From assembly GCF_900129825.1 (NCBI RefSeq), contig NZ_FQWZ01000003.1, forward strand, positions 178,353-242,352: a stretch of DNA of 64,000 bases. The letters are read 5' to 3'. Numbering within the stretch: position 1 is the first letter of the stretch; every line of letters starts with the position of its first letter. The position numbers and the translations under genes are program-made. Shown one piece after another: positions 46,769 to 54,727 of this stretch. Below the pieces are notes generated by a model, which saw only the letters and a list, made by a program, of their open reading frames with translations, did not search any database and was not told the origin of the DNA. This stretch comes from Hydrocarboniphaga daqingensis (GTDB taxonomy: Bacteria; Pseudomonadota; Gammaproteobacteria; Nevskiales; Nevskiaceae).

Positions 46769-48192
46769 GGGGAAACTCCGGAAAGCACGGCAGGCAAGGG
46801 AAAGCGGGCTTCGGTGAACTCCAGCTCGGCAGCGGCGATGCGTTGTTCGGTACCTGCGAGCAACAGGCCCATACGAGCAGCGGTGGCGCTGCGCTCGGCA
46901 TCGATGAACTCAGCCTGTGAGAGCTGGCCGGCATCGCGCTTGCGCTCGGCGATCCGCAGCGACTCCTCGGCCGCGGCGCGGCGCGCAGCGGCCGTGCTCA
47001 AGCTATCGGCTGTGGTCTGGACGCGATCGGCCGCGTTGGCGCGTGCGAGCGCCAGCTGACGCTGAACATCCTGCCGCAGGGCCTTGAGCTGATTGGCTTG
47101 CGCGGCGGCGCGAGAGACCGCGGCACGGCGGGTACCGAAATCCAGCAGCGTCCACTTCAGCACCAGCGAGACGGTCGCCACGTCGGGGTCGCGGCCCGAT
47201 CCGTATTCCACGCCCTGAATGCCGGCATCGGCCACCACGGCCAGCACGGGCTGATAGGCCGCGCGGGCAAGCTTGCGGGCGCCTTCAGCCTCATCGATCT
47301 GGGCATCGAGCTGTCGGAGTTCCGGGCGGGATGACGCAGGCGCGCTGCCATCGCCAAGCGGTTCGGTGGTGTCCACCCGCACGTCCACCGGGGTGTTTTC
47401 GTCCTGGTTGCGCAGCAGGTTCAGGAAGCGTCGTGCCGCGCGGGCCTCATTGCGGGCGGTGTTGAGCCGTTGCTCGATATCGAGCAGCTCGGCTTCCGCA
47501 CGCAGACCTTGATCGCGAGTGGCCTTGCCGGCAGCGACCAGTGCTTGGGCAACTCGCAGATTGGCCTGAAGGCTGGCGCGGCTGGCTTCGAGTACCTGCA
47601 CGCCGGCATCGGCTGCCACGGCGCGCAGATAGGCGGTCTTTACATCGCGAACCAGCGCGCGGGCATAGGCCTCTCGCGTGGCCTGACTGCCTTCCAACTG
47701 GGCGGCGCGCAGGTGCACTTCCGCATCAATCTCCGGCGCGTAGAGCGGTGCCGCAAAGCTCAGGCGTGTGTCTTGCTCGCGCCGCCGCACCAAGGCGATG
47801 TCGGTGTTGTCGATCTGCGGAAAAGCGGTCGGGTTGGCAGACCCGGCCGTCAGCTGGTTCAGCGTTTGATAGACGGGATTCACCAGATCACCGGTCGGCA
47901 GTTCGATGACGCGCCCACCTTCAGCAGCGGTGTAACGCGCATTGAGCGTCACCGTCGGACCGCGCTTTCCACGTGCCGCCGACAGACCCTGCAACGCCGC
48001 CTCCACTGCAAAGTGCTGCGCCTGGAGCGCGCTGTTGCTGGCGAGCGCTTCGGTCACGTAGCGATCCAGCAGTGGATCGGCATGGGCGGCCGTGCCGAAC
48101 AGCAGCATCAGCAGGGCCAGTGGTACTGATGCTGACGTCCGCCGGCCGGCAGAAGGTGCATGACTAAATGCGTGTCTACTGACTAGACCCAT
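46765..48192 (-). CDS. TolC-family outer-membrane channel
   Basis: The 475-residue protein has a signal peptide ending near AHADP and two TolC-like repeats of long amphipathic helices, each with the Asn/Asp-Pro-type helix starts (VAAGKATRDQGLRAEAELL; DAGQLSQAEFIDAERSAT). It is the exit duct of the pump. It begins 22 bases downstream of the tetR stop. Confidence 0.88.
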   Translation of the reverse strand: MGLVSRHAFSHAPSAGRRTSASVPLALLMLLFGTAAHADPLLDRYVTEALASNSALQAQHFAVEAALQGLSAARGKRGPTVTLNARYTAAEGGRVIELPTGDLVNPVYQTLNQLTAGSANPTAFPQIDNTDIALVRRREQDTRLSFAAPLYAPEIDAEVHLRAAQLEGSQATREAYARALVRDVKTAYLRAVAADAGVQVLEASRASLQANLRVAQALVAAGKATRDQGLRAEAELLDIEQRLNTARNEARAARRFLNLLRNQDENTPVDVRVDTTEPLGDGSAPASSRPELRQLDAQIDEAEGARKLARAAYQPVLAVVADAGIQGVEYGSGRDPDVATVSLVLKWTLLDFGTRRAAVSRAAAQANQLKALRQDVQRQLALARANAADRVQTTADSLSTAAARRAAAEESLRIAERKRDAGQLSQAEFIDAERSATAARMGLLLAGTEQRIAAAELEFTEARFPLPAVLSGVSP

Positions 48193-48214
48193 GTATATCT
48201 CCGGACAACAAAAA

Positions 48215-48850
48215 TCAGGCGCGCACCGCGCGGATGGCCATTTCCATTGCGTCGTTGACGAAGTCCACCATCGAAATGCCTTCGTATTCCAGAACGCTTG
48301 CCTTGGTCATCAACAGCTGCGCCACCCCGTGGGTGAAACCCCAGAGGGTGATTGCCACCTGGATATGGGCGTCGATGTCCTTGCGGATGGTGCCGTCCTG
48401 CTGCCCGATCATTAGCGCGGTGATCAGCTCGGCATGGACGAGTCGGCCCGCCATCATCATTCGCTTTTGGGCGCCTTCTTCGTCAGGTGTCGCCTGATGG
48501 CCTTCAAAGCGCGAAATCGCCTGAAAATAGACCGGAAACTCCTGTGCAAACACCAAATAGGCATGGCCAATGGCTCGGAGTTGATCCAGCCCCGTCTTGT
48601 GCCGCGCACGGGCCTGCTGAAAGCGCGCACGCAGCAACTCCAGCGCTCGCAGACCGATGGCGAAATGCAGCTCGGCCTTGTCCTTGAAGTAGAGGTAGAC
48701 CAGCGCACGCGACACGCGCGCACGCGTGGCGATGTCCTGCATCTTGGCGGCGTCAAAGCCCTGTTCGCGCAGCACGCGTTCTGCTGCATCGAGAATCTCG
48801 TCTCGACGACGGTCTTTCTCGTCTTGCTGGCGGCTGGTGCTTTCGGACAT
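48215..48850 (-). CDS. TetR-family repressor of the efflux operon
   Basis: The 211-residue regulator has an N-terminal HTH (RRDEILDAAERVLREQGF... then MQDIATRARVSRALVYLYF) and a ligand-binding C-terminal domain rich in Met and aromatic residues. ATG at 48848-48850 was chosen because it precedes the HTH by the usual distance and sits next to a -10-like sequence. It is the first gene of tetR-tolC-adaptor-RND, all on the minus strand, and should repress its own operon. Confidence 0.9.
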   Translation of the reverse strand: MSESTSRQQDEKDRRRDEILDAAERVLREQGFDAAKMQDIATRARVSRALVYLYFKDKAELHFAIGLRALELLRARFQQARARHKTGLDQLRAIGHAYLVFAQEFPVYFQAISRFEGHQATPDEEGAQKRMMMAGRLVHAELITALMIGQQDGTIRKDIDAHIQVAITLWGFTHGVAQLLMTKASVLEYEGISMVDFVNDAMEMAIRAVRA

Positions 48851-48856
48851 GGCCGG

Positions 48857-48885
48857 ATGATCAAGGTCCGCTAGACACGTGTCAA
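48857..48885 (-). promoter_or_regulatory. Promoter and palindromic operator of the efflux operon
   Basis: On the minus strand TTGACA (48885-48880) and GATCAT (48862-48857) lie 17 bases apart, a good -35 with a partial -10. The -35 overlaps the perfect palindrome GACACGTGTC (48874-48883), a likely TetR-type operator. The transcript would begin near the ATG itself, so translation of tetR may be leaderless. Confidence 0.45.
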
Positions 48886-49121
48886 GGCGCCAGAGGTTAC
48901 AGCCATCACGCGATCCGAGTCCGATCGGGTCAGCGAGCGCGCTGCGCCCGCCGCTGCTGTCCGGGTCAGCCTTGGCCGGCATGCGGCGAGTCGTGGGTCT
49001 GGGCTTCGCTTGGGCGGCGGGTTGCCCTCGGTTGGGTCTCGCATCGGCGCCACGTGTTTCGAGCCCGCGACGCACCATGGTTCTTCAGCCTGCGCCGGCC
49101 CCTTGCGATCGACGCCCAATC

Positions 49122-49154
49122 GCCAGCCGGCCCATGCTGTCGCAGCCGGCTGGC
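49122..49154 (-). terminator. Hairpin after the AhpD-like gene
   Basis: GCCAGCCGGC (49122-49131) and GCCGGCTGGC (49145-49154) make a perfect 10-bp stem with a 13-base loop, 17 bases beyond the minus-strand stop. No T-run. Confidence 0.4.
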
Positions 49155-49170
49155 CATTGGGCACGCTGCT

Positions 49171-49737
49171 TCAGCGCCCTGTCTTGAGTTCCGCTGTCCA
49201 GGCCGTGGCTTTGAATGCCGTGTCCAGCGGCACATGCGCGACGTGGTCGGTGTAGTTCATCAGTGTCTTGGTGGCCACACCGAGCATCACTTCGAGGATC
49301 GCCGTCGCGTCGTAGCCCGCTGCCAGGAAGGCGTCGATGTCCGAGGCGCCGGGATTGCCGCGCGTCGCGGTGACCACGGTCGCGAAGCGGCGCAGTGCTT
49401 CATGACGCGGTGATAGCAGCGGCTGGCCGGCCCGGGCGGCATCGAGTTCGGCGGCGGTCAGGCCGGCGCCTTTGCCCATCAGGCTGTGGGCGGCAGCGCA
49501 GTAACCGCACTCGTTCTCGACGCTGATCGCCAGCGAAATCAGTTGCTGCTCGGCCGGCGTGAAGCGCGTCTTGCTAAACGCGGTCAGCAGCGCCCATGCC
49601 CCTTCGAGTACCGCCGGGCTGTTGGCGAAGGTGCGCATCAGATTGGGTGCGAACCCCCAGGCTTTCTCGACAGCGGCGAGCGTGGCGCGGCTGCCTTCGG
49701 GCGCCGCTTCATTGGTCGGGATCGGATAGCTGAGCAT
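49171..49737 (-). CDS. Carboxymuconolactone decarboxylase / AhpD-like protein
   Basis: The 188-residue protein has the AhpD-type redox motif ECGYCAAAHS (Cys-x2-Cys with a following His) in an all-helical fold, so it may be a peroxidase-linked thiol oxidoreductase. ATG at 49735-49737 is preceded by AGGAG on the minus strand, favouring it over an upstream in-frame ATG. It is divergent from a LysR regulator, the classic pairing for a regulated target. Confidence 0.87.
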   Translation of the reverse strand: MLSYPIPTNEAAPEGSRATLAAVEKAWGFAPNLMRTFANSPAVLEGAWALLTAFSKTRFTPAEQQLISLAISVENECGYCAAAHSLMGKGAGLTAAELDAARAGQPLLSPRHEALRRFATVVTATRGNPGASDIDAFLAAGYDATAILEVMLGVATKTLMNYTDHVAHVPLDTAFKATAWTAELKTGR

Positions 49738-49838
49738 GGGAGTCTCCTGGTGGGTGTCGCGGCAGCGGAATGTGCCGGCCATGTGTGCACTATCCACCCA
49801 TGACTGCAGATCGATAAGATCAGCCGAAATCACAGCGC

Positions 49839-49857
49839 TCATGCACTGGATGCATGA
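49839..49857. promoter_or_regulatory. Inverted repeat at the lysR start
   Basis: TCATGCA (49839-49845) and TGCATGA (49851-49857) are perfect arms around a 5-base spacer, ending 10 bases before the lysR ATG and 102 bases from the divergent AhpD-like start. A LysR binding site or autoregulatory operator is likely. Confidence 0.45.
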
Positions 49858-49867
49858 ATAGGGCCCA

Positions 49868-50770
49868 ATGGATCGTCTGCTCTGGATGCACTGTTACGCG
49901 CGGGCCGTTGAAACCGGCAGCTTCAGCGCCGTGGCGCGGGAGCTGGCGATCGGTCAGCCGAATGTCAGCCGTCATATCGCCGCGCTCGAGAGCCACCTGG
50001 GCACGCGCCTGCTGCACCGCTCGACCCGCAAGCTGACCCCGACACCGGAAGGGGAACGCTATTACGTCGAAGTGCGTCGCGCGCTGGACGCGATCGCCGA
50101 TGCCGAAAGCAATGCGCGAGGTGAGGACCGGCCGCGCGGGCCGCTGCGCGTGGCGTGCCCGGTGGCGCTGGCCCGCTTCAAGCTGCTGCCCTTGGTCAAG
50201 CCCTTTCTGGCGCGCTATCCCGATGTCGAGCTCGACCTGCAGATCTCCGATCGCAAAGTCGACTTGGTGCAGGACGGTATCGATGTCGCCATCCGCGTCG
50301 GTGAGCTGCGCGACTCGACATTGAAGGCGCGTCCGCTGGGTACGGCCCGGCGCATCTGCGTTGCCAGCCCCGAATACCTGGCGGCTCGCGGCGTTCCCCA
50401 ATCACCGCAGGCGCTGCCGATGCATAACTGCATTCAGTACACGCTGCTGGCCACCGGCAACGTCTGGCCGTTCGTGCAGGCACCGGTCGAGGTTCGCGGC
50501 AATTTCAAGGTGGACTCGCCGGAGGGCGTTCGCAGTGCCGTGATTGACGGCATCGGCATCGGCTTGATGCCCGACTGGCTGTTCGCTGACGCACTGGCCA
50601 GCGGCCAAGTGCAACGGATACTCGCGGATTGGGCGATCCCGCCGCTGCCGATCAGCGCGCTGTATCCGGCCAAGCGGCTGCTGCCGCGACGTGCCGTCGT
50701 GTTCATGGATCACCTGGCCGCGGCGTTTGCTGCCGACACTGCCGTCGGCGAATCCGGGACAGATCGCTGA
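49868..50770 (+). CDS. LysR-family transcriptional regulator
   Basis: The 300-residue regulator has the N-terminal winged HTH (SFSAVARELAIGQPNVSRHIAALESHLGTRLLHRSTRKL pattern, residues about 16-55) and a periplasmic-binding-protein-like effector domain (about 90-290). Residues such as IDVAIRVGELRDSTLKARPLG place it with the CrgA/AaeR-like group. It probably controls the divergent AhpD-like gene. The inducer is unknown. Confidence 0.93.
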   Translation: MDRLLWMHCYARAVETGSFSAVARELAIGQPNVSRHIAALESHLGTRLLHRSTRKLTPTPEGERYYVEVRRALDAIADAESNARGEDRPRGPLRVACPVALARFKLLPLVKPFLARYPDVELDLQISDRKVDLVQDGIDVAIRVGELRDSTLKARPLGTARRICVASPEYLAARGVPQSPQALPMHNCIQYTLLATGNVWPFVQAPVEVRGNFKVDSPEGVRSAVIDGIGIGLMPDWLFADALASGQVQRILADWAIPPLPISALYPAKRLLPRRAVVFMDHLAAAFAADTAVGESGTDR

Positions 50771-51259
50771 CCGGCCGTTTCACCGCAGCCCTTGCTCGGG
50801 GTGGAGCATCGGCGTTCGAACGAAGCCGATGCGCGTGGGACATCTGAATTGAGATCCTCGCCGTACAAAAAAACGGGAAAATCAGGCCGCGCCCTGTACC
50901 CGGCACGCGTCGGCTTCCTCGCGCTGGCGCCGTTCGTAGAGCTCGCTTTCGTCCCGGCGCAGAACTATCCGCCGTCGTCGCCACTGCCGGCGCCATCGCT
51001 GCATATCTTCTACGGATCGCGCGTGGCCGACGTCGACGACGCCCTTCCCAAGGTCAATGGTTACTGCCCCAGCCAGATCGCCACCACTAAGTTCATCCTC
51101 AGTCGAACCTTGCGCAAGGGCGCGGCTAGGTAGCAGCACGCCGAGCTGGTGCCGGATCGCTCGCAACATCCGTTACCGTATGACCTCGCCCCGCTGGTTC
51201 GCGGTGGCAGGCTGGCACCAGGGCGCAACGCGGTCGTCGGCACCGCAACGGGAGGCATC
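50771..51259. other. Non-coding or unassigned stretch
   Basis: These 489 bases contain open frames on both strands (for example 50792-51133 plus and 50882-51169 minus) with skewed composition and no family resemblance or good start signals. I see no gene or repeat here that I can support. Confidence 0.4.
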
Positions 51260-52474
51260 ATGCGGGGACAGCTTGGGTATATGGCCGCACTGATTGCCGC
51301 CATGTGCGCCGTCCGCGGCGGTTTGGCTGCATACGGCTATCTTTATCCGGATCAGCTGATGGACTCACTGGGTGCGTCGATCGCATCCAATCCTCAGATG
51401 CCCTACATCGTCCGCGTGTGGGCGATCCGTGATGTCGTGCTGGCCTTGCTCGTGGTGCTCGCAAGGCCGCAGACGATCAGAGGCCTGTTGATCGCGTGCA
51501 TCGCGATCGACGCCACCGACATCGTGTCGGCTCATCTCGCGGGTGCAGCGGGTTTGTTCGATGCGGGCGACACCTGGCATCTGAAGCTGACGGCGATCGC
51601 CGCCTTGGTTCCGGAATCCATTGCGCTCGCGATACTGTCGTGGCGCTACGTGTTCCATCGGCCTTCCGGCGCCATCTACTTCGTCTGGCATTGGCTGAGC
51701 AGCTATCTGCTGACCTACTGGACGCGCCAGCGTGGCGCGTGGGTGCAGCCGACCGCGATCCCGGCCGCCCAACCGCTGGTGTTGTACGAGTACAACGGAT
51801 GCCCGTTCTGCCAGCGCGTACGCGCAGTGATCACCGATCTGGACCTAGACGTACAGATCTATCCCACACCGCGTGTGACGATCCGCGCCTATGCGCAGCT
51901 TGGCGACAGTCGTTATCGGCCGGTGGTCAAGGAGAAGAGCGGCCAGCTGATGTTTCCGTACATCGAGGATCCGAATACCGGCGTGAGCCTGTCGGATTCG
52001 TCGGCCATCATCGCCTACCTGATGCAGACCTACGGCGGCGGGGCCCGCGTGCGTCGCTTATCGTCGCTGTCGATCTCGACATTGATGTTGCGATCACTGC
52101 GGTTATCGCTGTACTTCGGCGTGCTCCGTGTGCCCAGCCGGCTGCCGCCGAAGCCGCTGACGTTTTACGGTACGCAAGGCAGTGCCGGCGCTATCGTCGT
52201 GTTCGATGCGCTCACGTGCTTGGAGTTGCCGTATCAGTGGCGAAGCTGCGCGCGCGGCAGCCGCAAACGTGCCGAGCTGGCCGAGCGGTTTGGTGCGGCT
52301 GCCGTGCTGGGGCTGATCGATCCGAATACGGGCTTCGTGTCCGCGAGCCCGTTTGCCATCGTGCGATATCTGTACGCGACGTATCAGTGTGGGCGCATGG
52401 CCGATGAGACCATTCTTGGCTACTCCACGGACGGAGCGACCGCGCAGCACGGCACGTCGTCGTCGCAGGTCTAG
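51260..52474 (+). CDS. Membrane protein fused to two glutaredoxin/GST-N domains
   Basis: The 404-residue protein starts at ATG 51260 with GGAGG just upstream. Residues 1-160 hold about four membrane helices. Residues 172-258 form a glutaredoxin/GST-N fold with the redox motif CPFC (181-184) and the cis-Pro segment MFPYIEDPNTG. Residues 299-375 repeat the fold (DPNTGFVSASPFAIVRYL) but the CxxC position reads GTQGSAG, so that copy lacks the thiols. It may be a membrane-tethered thiol or glutathione-linked enzyme. No close named relative is recognised. Confidence 0.72.
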   Translation: MRGQLGYMAALIAAMCAVRGGLAAYGYLYPDQLMDSLGASIASNPQMPYIVRVWAIRDVVLALLVVLARPQTIRGLLIACIAIDATDIVSAHLAGAAGLFDAGDTWHLKLTAIAALVPESIALAILSWRYVFHRPSGAIYFVWHWLSSYLLTYWTRQRGAWVQPTAIPAAQPLVLYEYNGCPFCQRVRAVITDLDLDVQIYPTPRVTIRAYAQLGDSRYRPVVKEKSGQLMFPYIEDPNTGVSLSDSSAIIAYLMQTYGGGARVRRLSSLSISTLMLRSLRLSLYFGVLRVPSRLPPKPLTFYGTQGSAGAIVVFDALTCLELPYQWRSCARGSRKRAELAERFGAAAVLGLIDPNTGFVSASPFAIVRYLYATYQCGRMADETILGYSTDGATAQHGTSSSQV

Positions 52475-52733
52475 CGTCGGTGGCGCCGACGTAGCACGCC
52501 TCGTTCACGAGACGCCCGTGATATCGGGCGTTGGCGACGTCGCCATCTCGATGCCGGTTGCCGCCTCCGATGCGCTGGCGCTATGGTGAAGCAAGGCGTC
52601 AAACAGACCCCCGCAACGTGGATATCGACGTGAAGTCGGGTCCTTCGGGGTCTGCGGTGCGTTGCGTCGCAATGCTCCGATTCAAGGCCGCGCATGACGG
52701 CGCGCACCATCCGTGCAACAGGGAGTGTCAACG

Positions 52734-53072
52734 ATGTCGGAATCCGTCTACAGGACGCTATTGATTGGTGCGATCGTCGCTTTTACGGTCTTTTTCGCTT
52801 CGGTCGTGGTCCCGCCGCTGATTGAAAATCCCGATATCTGGGGTGCGTTTGCAGCCGGATTCGTCAATCCGTATTCCAGCGGCTACTCGACGGACGTTCT
52901 GGTGTGCTGGTTCGTTCTGGCGGTCTGGGTGATCCGCGACGCCAAAGCCTATGCCGTTCAGTACGGGTGGCTGTGTCTGCTGCTCGGTATCGTGCCGGGC
53001 GTGGCGGTCGGGTTCGCGTTGTATCTGCTGATCCGGCACAAGCAGGTCAGCGTGATTCGTCGTGGCGTGTGA
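52734..53072 (+). CDS. Small membrane protein (DUF2834-like)
   Basis: The 112-residue protein has three membrane helices (about 9-30, 57-75, 80-103) and a conserved-looking GFVNPYSSGYSTDVLVCWFV segment that resembles DUF2834. ATG at 52734 follows GGGAG by 8 bases; a GTG seven codons upstream overlaps that site. Function unknown. Confidence 0.62.
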   Translation: MSESVYRTLLIGAIVAFTVFFASVVVPPLIENPDIWGAFAAGFVNPYSSGYSTDVLVCWFVLAVWVIRDAKAYAVQYGWLCLLLGIVPGVAVGFALYLLIRHKQVSVIRRGV

Positions 53073-53165
53073 GCGGATCTGCGCCGACACGCGATGGCGG
53101 CCGGTTCGATATCGGCTCGTACCTTCAACGCGGCACGCACGGCGCGGCCGATGCCGGAACCCTCT

Positions 53166-53717
53166 ATGAAAGACCTGCAGATTGCCGATGCGCAGATGGA
53201 CATGCGCGCGGGGTACATCAGTGGTGCGCCCGGAACCGCCGTATCGGCCGTCGCATGGCTGGCAGCGGCATCCGTCGCGTTGTTCCGTTCGCCTGATGCG
53301 GCGGTATGGACGCTGCTGGTTGCGGGCGCTTTCATTCATCCCGTGAGCGTGCTGTTGACCAAAGTGCTCGGTCGCCGCGGTGCGCATCAGCCGGGGAATC
53401 CCTTGGCTCGGCTCGCGATGGAAAGCACGGTCTGGATGCTCATGGGTATTGCCGTTGCGTTCGGTTTGTCGACGCTGCGGATCGAATGGTTCTTTCCGGC
53501 GATGCTGCTGGTGATCGGCGGTCGATATCTGACGTTCCAAACGCTCTATGGGCTGTCGATCTACTGGGTCTTGGGCGGGACGCTGTGCGTGGCCGGTATC
53601 GGGCTCGCACTGACTCGCGCACCGCCGCTGTTCAGTGCCCTTGCCGGCGGCGTTATCGAGTTGCTGTTTGCAGGCCTGATCTACGCGCGCGCTGGCCTGG
53701 CAGGTCGCGACAGCTGA
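53166..53717 (+). CDS. DUF7010-like membrane protein
   Basis: The 183-residue protein has about five membrane helices and the segments ISGAPGTAVSAVAWL, FIHPVSVLLTKVLGR and FFPAMLLVIGGRYLTFQTLYG, which look like the DUF7010 family of small inner-membrane proteins. ATG at 53166 is placed just before MKDLQIADAQ; upstream codons are not needed. Function unknown. Confidence 0.65.
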   Translation: MKDLQIADAQMDMRAGYISGAPGTAVSAVAWLAAASVALFRSPDAAVWTLLVAGAFIHPVSVLLTKVLGRRGAHQPGNPLARLAMESTVWMLMGIAVAFGLSTLRIEWFFPAMLLVIGGRYLTFQTLYGLSIYWVLGGTLCVAGIGLALTRAPPLFSALAGGVIELLFAGLIYARAGLAGRDS

Positions 53718-53782
53718 TCCGCTGCAGTACCTGTGGCCGACGAGATCAAATCGCAGCCCGCAGTTCCGCCAACCGAGGCCTT

Positions 53783-54178
53783 ATGTACCTACCTCCGGGA
53801 TTCAACACCATCACGCCGTACTTCTTCGTCGACCGGGCGGAGGCGTTCGTCCGCTTTCTGATCGACGGACTCGGCGGCGCAGAAACCTGCCGGACGATGC
53901 GTCCCAATGGCGTGATTCAGAACGTTCAAGTCCAGATCGGAAACTCGACAGTCATGGTCAGCCAAGCCACGGCGCGTTATCCCGCAATGTCGGCCGCGTT
54001 CTATCTGTACGTGGCCGATGCCGACGCCGCCATGCAACGCGCACTCGATCACGGCGCGATCCTTGAAATGCCGGTGGCCGACATGCCCTACGGCGATCGA
54101 CAAGGCGGCGTCAAAGACGCGCACGGCAACATCTGGTGGATCTCGCAACGGATCGTCGAGGAGCCTTATCGTCCGTGA
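53783..54178 (+). CDS. VOC (glyoxalase/PhnB-like) superfamily protein
   Basis: The 131-residue protein has the paired beta-alpha-beta-beta-beta VOC fold with YFFVDRAEAFVRFLIDGLGG at the start and VKDAHGNIWWIS at the end. Members are small metal-dependent enzymes or binding proteins; the PhnB-like branch has no fixed substrate. No operon partner is evident. Confidence 0.85.
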   Translation: MYLPPGFNTITPYFFVDRAEAFVRFLIDGLGGAETCRTMRPNGVIQNVQVQIGNSTVMVSQATARYPAMSAAFYLYVADADAAMQRALDHGAILEMPVADMPYGDRQGGVKDAHGNIWWISQRIVEEPYRP

Positions 54179-54268
54179 CGCGCTCGCGCTGTAGCTGCCA
54201 CCGTCTCGTCGCGCCTGGGCATCATCGGCCGTTGCGTCGGTGGTGGCTGACCGCCACACGGTCTGCGC

Positions 54269-54727
54269 TCAGTCACCACTCCCATTGGGCGCGTTCTTTC
54301 GTTCGAGTGCCTGCAGCTTCCGGTACAAGAACCGCGTTTCCAGCAGATTCCACACCCGCAGCATCGCCTCAAGTCCATCAAACGGCTTGGTCAAAAAGTC
54401 TTTTGCGCCCAGGGCCAGCGCGCGGCGCTTGGCTTGCAGCGTGGCGTCGGCGGTGAGTACCAGCACGGGGCGGTAGTCGTCGGGGTCGCGCTGCTTTTCG
54501 AGCTGTTCGAGAATCGTGTAGCCCGATACCACCGGCATCATCAAATCGAGCAGCAGCAGATCGGGATCGAACGCGCGATACAGCTCCAATGCGCGCTCCG
54601 GATCGGATGTGCTGATGATGTTGCTGAAGCCTTCGCGCTCCAGTAAGTCTTCGAGCAGACGCAGATTGGTGTCCTGATCGTCCACGATCAGGATGCGCGC
54701 ACTGCTGATGTCGTCGATCTTGTTCAT
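54269..54727 (-). CDS. Stand-alone response regulator receiver
   Basis: The 152-residue protein is one receiver domain: acidic pair Asp16/Asp17 (LIVDDQ), phospho-acceptor Asp61 (LLLLDLMMP), Thr in LVLTADA and Lys in DFLTKPF, plus a 30-residue helical tail. It has no output domain, so it may act by protein-protein contacts. Its start overlaps the kinase gene stop (ATGA), so it is the expected partner of that kinase. Confidence 0.9.
   Translation of the reverse strand: MNKIDDISSARILIVDDQDTNLRLLEDLLEREGFSNIISTSDPERALELYRAFDPDLLLLDLMMPVVSGYTILEQLEKQRDPDDYRPVLVLTADATLQAKRRALALGAKDFLTKPFDGLEAMLRVWNLLETRFLYRKLQALERKNAPNGSGD

Larger units (their letters stand above)
48851..49170. other. Intergenic region between tetR and the AhpD-like gene
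   Basis: No gene is supported in these 320 bases. It holds the tetR promoter/operator at the left and a hairpin (49122-49154) at the right. Confidence 0.55.

Noticed and set aside
50792-51169. Two small overlapping frames on opposite strands
   Set aside because: Neither has a good ribosome-binding site, family match or typical composition; I could not support a gene.
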